Below, in pieces: positions 61,449-64,000 of a stretch of 64,000 bases of DNA (within the stretch, counting starts at the first letter, position 1; the number at the start of each line of letters is the position of its first letter). The stretch is taken from assembly GCA_016719785.1 (NCBI GenBank), contig JADJYJ010000017.1, positions 124,001-188,000 of the forward strand. The letters are read 5' to 3'. Both the position numbers and the translations under genes were made by a program. This DNA is from Candidatus Amarolinea dominans. Lineage in GTDB: Bacteria; Chloroflexota; Anaerolineae; SSC4; Amarolineaceae. The notes under the pieces were generated by a model. That model made no database searches. It was not told where the DNA came from and worked only from the letters and a program-made list of their open reading frames with translations.

Positions 61449-63491
61449 ATGCAGCGATGGAACCTTCGGCGTGCGCATCACGCCTGGATCGAAGCCCTTC
61501 TCCTGGCCGGCATCATCATGATGGCGGCTTTTTTGCGTTTTTGGCAGTTGACGAACACCCCGCCCGGCTATCACTTCGACGAAGCCTTCGAGGGGCTGGA
61601 GGCCTGGCGCCTCCTGCAGGACCCTACGTATCGTCCCATTTTCTTCACCGGCAACTTCGGCGTCGAACCGCTCTTCATCTACCTGACGGCTATCGCCTTC
61701 AAGCTCCTGGGCGCCGGGCCGGTGGTGCAGCGCGGGGTCGCCGCCCTGATTGGCAGCCTGACCGTGCCTGCGGTCTGGCTGCTGGCCGTTGAACTGCGCC
61801 GCTGGCAGCCGCGCCTGCCTGCCAGCCTGCCCCTGTGGAGCGCAGCCGTGCAGGCCGGGCTTTTCTGGGCCATCAGCGCCAGCCGCATCGGTTATGAACC
61901 CGGGCTGGTGCCGCTGCTGCTGTGTCCGCTGCTGACCGCGCTGCTGGCAGCCCTGCGCAGCGGTCGCACGGCTGCCTGGCTCCTGGCCGGCGCGCTGACC
62001 GGCCTCGGCCCCTACACCTACCCGGCCGGCCGGCTCTACCCGGTCGTCGTTGCGGCCGTGCTGCTCATCGCCTGGCTCTGGCCGCGCCTCCCGCGCTCAG
62101 CGGACGAGCGCAGCGCCGCGGCCCTGTCCGGCCGCCATCTGCTCCTGCTGGCGCTGACCGCGCTCCTGGTCTTCGCGCCGCTGGGCTGGCAGTGGCTCAG
62201 CAACCCCGATCTGCTCCTGCTGCGCTCGCGTCAGATTGCCGTGGTGGCCGAGGGCGCGGGCAGCGCCTCGCCCATGCAAACCATCGTGCAGCACACCCTG
62301 GCCACGGCCGGCATGTTCAGCCTGGCCGGCGATGTGGACCCGCGCAACAACCTGCCCGGCCGCCCGGTCTTCGACGCGTTCCTGGCGCCCTTCTTTTACC
62401 TGGGCCTGGCGTTGACCCTGTGGCGCTGGCGGCAGCGCAGCGCGGCCTGGCTCCTGGCCGTGCTGGTCATCATGCTGGCGCCCACCATCCTGAGCGAGTA
62501 CGCGCCCCATTTTCGCCGCGGGCTGGGCGCGCTGCCCATCGTCTCGCTTCTCACCGGCCTGGGGCTGGGCGCGGCCTGGGATTGGGTCGCGGCGCGGCTG
62601 ACCGGCGAGCATTCGTGGCGCGGGCCGGCCTTCTGGGCGCGCCTGGGCATCGTCGCCTGCCTGGCCGCGTCCATCGGCCTGGCCGGCCGCGACTACTTTG
62701 GCCGTTGGGCCACATCGCCCGACCTCTTCTACGCCTTCGATGAGGGTCTCTGGCAGTTGGCGCAGGCCGTGGAGGACCTGCCCGCCGACGGCCAGGTCTA
62801 CCTGACCCCGCGGCCGGCCACGCACGCCACGCTGGCCTTTGCCTGGCGCGACGGCCGACCGCCGATCACCTTCGATGGCCGTCACGTGGCCGTCACCGCG
62901 CCTGACCCGCAGCGCCGTCGTTTCTACGCGGTCATCGAAACCGAGGATTTTCGCAGCCGCCTGCTGCTGCCGGAGCTTTTCCCGCTCATCGAACACCACA
63001 CGGTCATCAACGACCGCCGCGGCCAGCGCTACGCCACGATCTACGAAACGCCGCTGGTCTACCCGCCGGTGATCCGGCCACAGCAGCTCAGCGGCGCGGC
63101 CTGGAACGAACAGGCCCGCCTGCACGGCTTCAACCTCAATCCGACCTATCGCCGCGGGGACATCATCTATCTGCGCCTCTTCTGGCAGGCCCTGGCGCCC
63201 ATCGCAGACGACTGGACCTTTTTTGTGCATTTGCTCGACGCGGCCGGTCAGAATCGGCTGAGCGCCGATGTCGCGCCCGGCGCGGGCAGCTATCCCACCA
63301 CGCGCTGGCAAGCTGGCGAATGGATTGTGGATGAGGTGCAGATTGCCATACCGCCCACCCTGCCCGCGGGCGACTATCAGGTAGAGATTGGCTTCTATCT
63401 CAGCACGGGCGCGCGCATTCCGCTGCACACAGCCGCAGGCGCCGACGATCACCTGTGGTTGGCGCCGCTGCGCATCGAGGAGACGCCATGA
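61449..63491 (+). CDS. GT-C family membrane glycosyltransferase
   Basis: Polytopic protein of 680 aa. About ten to twelve hydrophobic segments (through residue ~430) carry the catalytic acidic pair in YHFDEAFEGLEAWRLL (first external loop). A soluble C-terminal domain of about 230 residues follows (LSGAAWNEQARLHGFNLNPT, GDIIYLRLFWQALAPIADDW), probably a beta-sandwich. The family uses lipid-linked sugars. It overlaps the methyltransferase start by 4 bp. Confidence 0.82.
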   Translation: MQRWNLRRAHHAWIEALLLAGIIMMAAFLRFWQLTNTPPGYHFDEAFEGLEAWRLLQDPTYRPIFFTGNFGVEPLFIYLTAIAFKLLGAGPVVQRGVAALIGSLTVPAVWLLAVELRRWQPRLPASLPLWSAAVQAGLFWAISASRIGYEPGLVPLLLCPLLTALLAALRSGRTAAWLLAGALTGLGPYTYPAGRLYPVVVAAVLLIAWLWPRLPRSADERSAAALSGRHLLLLALTALLVFAPLGWQWLSNPDLLLLRSRQIAVVAEGAGSASPMQTIVQHTLATAGMFSLAGDVDPRNNLPGRPVFDAFLAPFFYLGLALTLWRWRQRSAAWLLAVLVIMLAPTILSEYAPHFRRGLGALPIVSLLTGLGLGAAWDWVAARLTGEHSWRGPAFWARLGIVACLAASIGLAGRDYFGRWATSPDLFYAFDEGLWQLAQAVEDLPADGQVYLTPRPATHATLAFAWRDGRPPITFDGRHVAVTAPDPQRRRFYAVIETEDFRSRLLLPELFPLIEHHTVINDRRGQRYATIYETPLVYPPVIRPQQLSGAAWNEQARLHGFNLNPTYRRGDIIYLRLFWQALAPIADDWTFFVHLLDAAGQNRLSADVAPGAGSYPTTRWQAGEWIVDEVQIAIPPTLPAGDYQVEIGFYLSTGARIPLHTAAGADDHLWLAPLRIEETP

Positions 63492-64000
63492 GCGGCCCAC
63501 GAACACCGCAGCGGTCAGAAGAGCGCCGGGAAGCGGGGATGGGGCCAGTCGCCAGCGCGGCACAGTGGGGCGCGGCCCTGCCCGCACTCTATGCCCACGA
63601 GGAAATGCACTGGTGGACGCGCGGCATGTTCGCCTGCACGCGGGCCATCCTCAGCGCGGACGGCTGGTCAGGCGCGGGCGCGGTGCTCGATGTCGGCTGT
63701 GGCAGCGGCGGCGCCCTGGCTCACCTGCCCGCGCGGCGCCGCGTGGGCGTGGACATCGCCCCGCTGGCGCTGGCATATGCACGGCGGCACGTTGACCTGG
63801 CGCTCCTGTGTGCCTCGGCCATGTCATTGCCGTTGGCGCCGGCTCAGTTCGACCTGGTACTGGCGCTGGATATGCTCGATCAGCGGCAGGTTGACAGTCG
63901 CCAGGCGCTGCTTGCCTGCGCCGGCCAGTTACGTCCCGATGGCCGCCTGCTGCTGCGTGTCTCTGCGCATCCCTGGCTGCGCGGTGCGCACGATGAGGCG
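63488..64000 (+). CDS. Class I SAM-dependent methyltransferase (truncated by window end)
   Basis: 171 codons are visible, running off the window. The SAM motif I is VLDVGCGSGG near residue 70, followed by VGVDIAPLALAYARR (acidic ribose-binding residue) and FDLVLALDMLDQ (motif IV region). Start ATG overlaps the glycosyltransferase stop (ATGA), so the two are co-translated, suggesting modification of the same glycan or lipid. Substrate unknown. Confidence 0.85.
   Translation, partial: MSGPRTPQRSEERREAGMGPVASAAQWGAALPALYAHEEMHWWTRGMFACTRAILSADGWSGAGAVLDVGCGSGGALAHLPARRRVGVDIAPLALAYARRHVDLALLCASAMSLPLAPAQFDLVLALDMLDQRQVDSRQALLACAGQLRPDGRLLLRVSAHPWLRGAHDEA

Overview
The window looks like a chromosomal piece of a high-GC bacterium of the phylum Chloroflexota (Anaerolineae/Caldilineae-like). 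This is inferred from the Pro/Thr-rich linkers on an exported lipoprotein and an ECF-sigma partner, the VCBS/BACON-type secreted proteins, the dispersed short palindromes, and the housekeeping gene set. No rRNA or tRNA gene was recognised. Most of the window is vertical, housekeeping-type DNA in compact operons with good TTGACA/TATAAT-like promoters. Several promoters sit so close to the start codon that the mRNA should be leaderless.

Layout. 0-7 kb: OmpR-type response regulator and sensor kinase, a GT-C glycosyltransferase, a DUF234-type ATPase, and an MBL-fold hydrolase coupled to an RNase H-like protein. 7-16 kb (minus strand): dprA-topA-M24 peptidase-carbamate kinase, rimM, and ffh-rpsP-khpA. 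16-25 kb: a branched-chain amino-acid/amide ABC transporter (livG-H-M, binding protein, livF) with two acyl-CoA-ligase-like genes inside the cluster. 25-30 kb: an ECF sigma factor with a membrane partner, and a three-gene acyltransferase/PimA-like glycosyltransferase/CDP-alcohol phosphatidyltransferase set resembling a phosphatidylinositol-mannoside pathway. 30-36.4 kb: sirtuin, a large secreted VCBS/Ig-like protein, tgt, and a PstS-like lipoprotein. 47-54.8 kb: nusA-rnpM-infB-rbfA-nrnA-truB. 54.8-64 kb: a secreted subtilase with a dockerin-like tail, two large surface-type beta-repeat proteins, a second GT-C glycosyltransferase and a truncated methyltransferase.

The accessory region is 36.4-47.1 kb. 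It carries a complete diversity-generating retroelement (DGR). This comprises a target protein with helical repeats and a C-terminal FGE-sulfatase/C-type-lectin domain, the variable repeat (VR) at its 3' end, a DGR-type reverse transcriptase, an Avd four-helix protein, and the template repeat (TR). VR and TR differ at ten positions in the hypervariable stretch, nine of them opposite TR adenines. The DGR lies between an EssC-like triple FtsK-domain ATPase (upstream) and two small WXG-like helical proteins plus a helical/PD-(D/E)XK-like nuclease protein (downstream). The target gene has an apparent one-base deletion exactly at the start of its FGE domain. It is preceded by about 1.5 kb of palindromic tandem repeats, and the whole block is flanked by copies of one palindromic repeat family. 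I propose this as the system worth following: a DGR-diversified receptor or adaptor wired to an FtsK/WXG/nuclease export or conflict machine.
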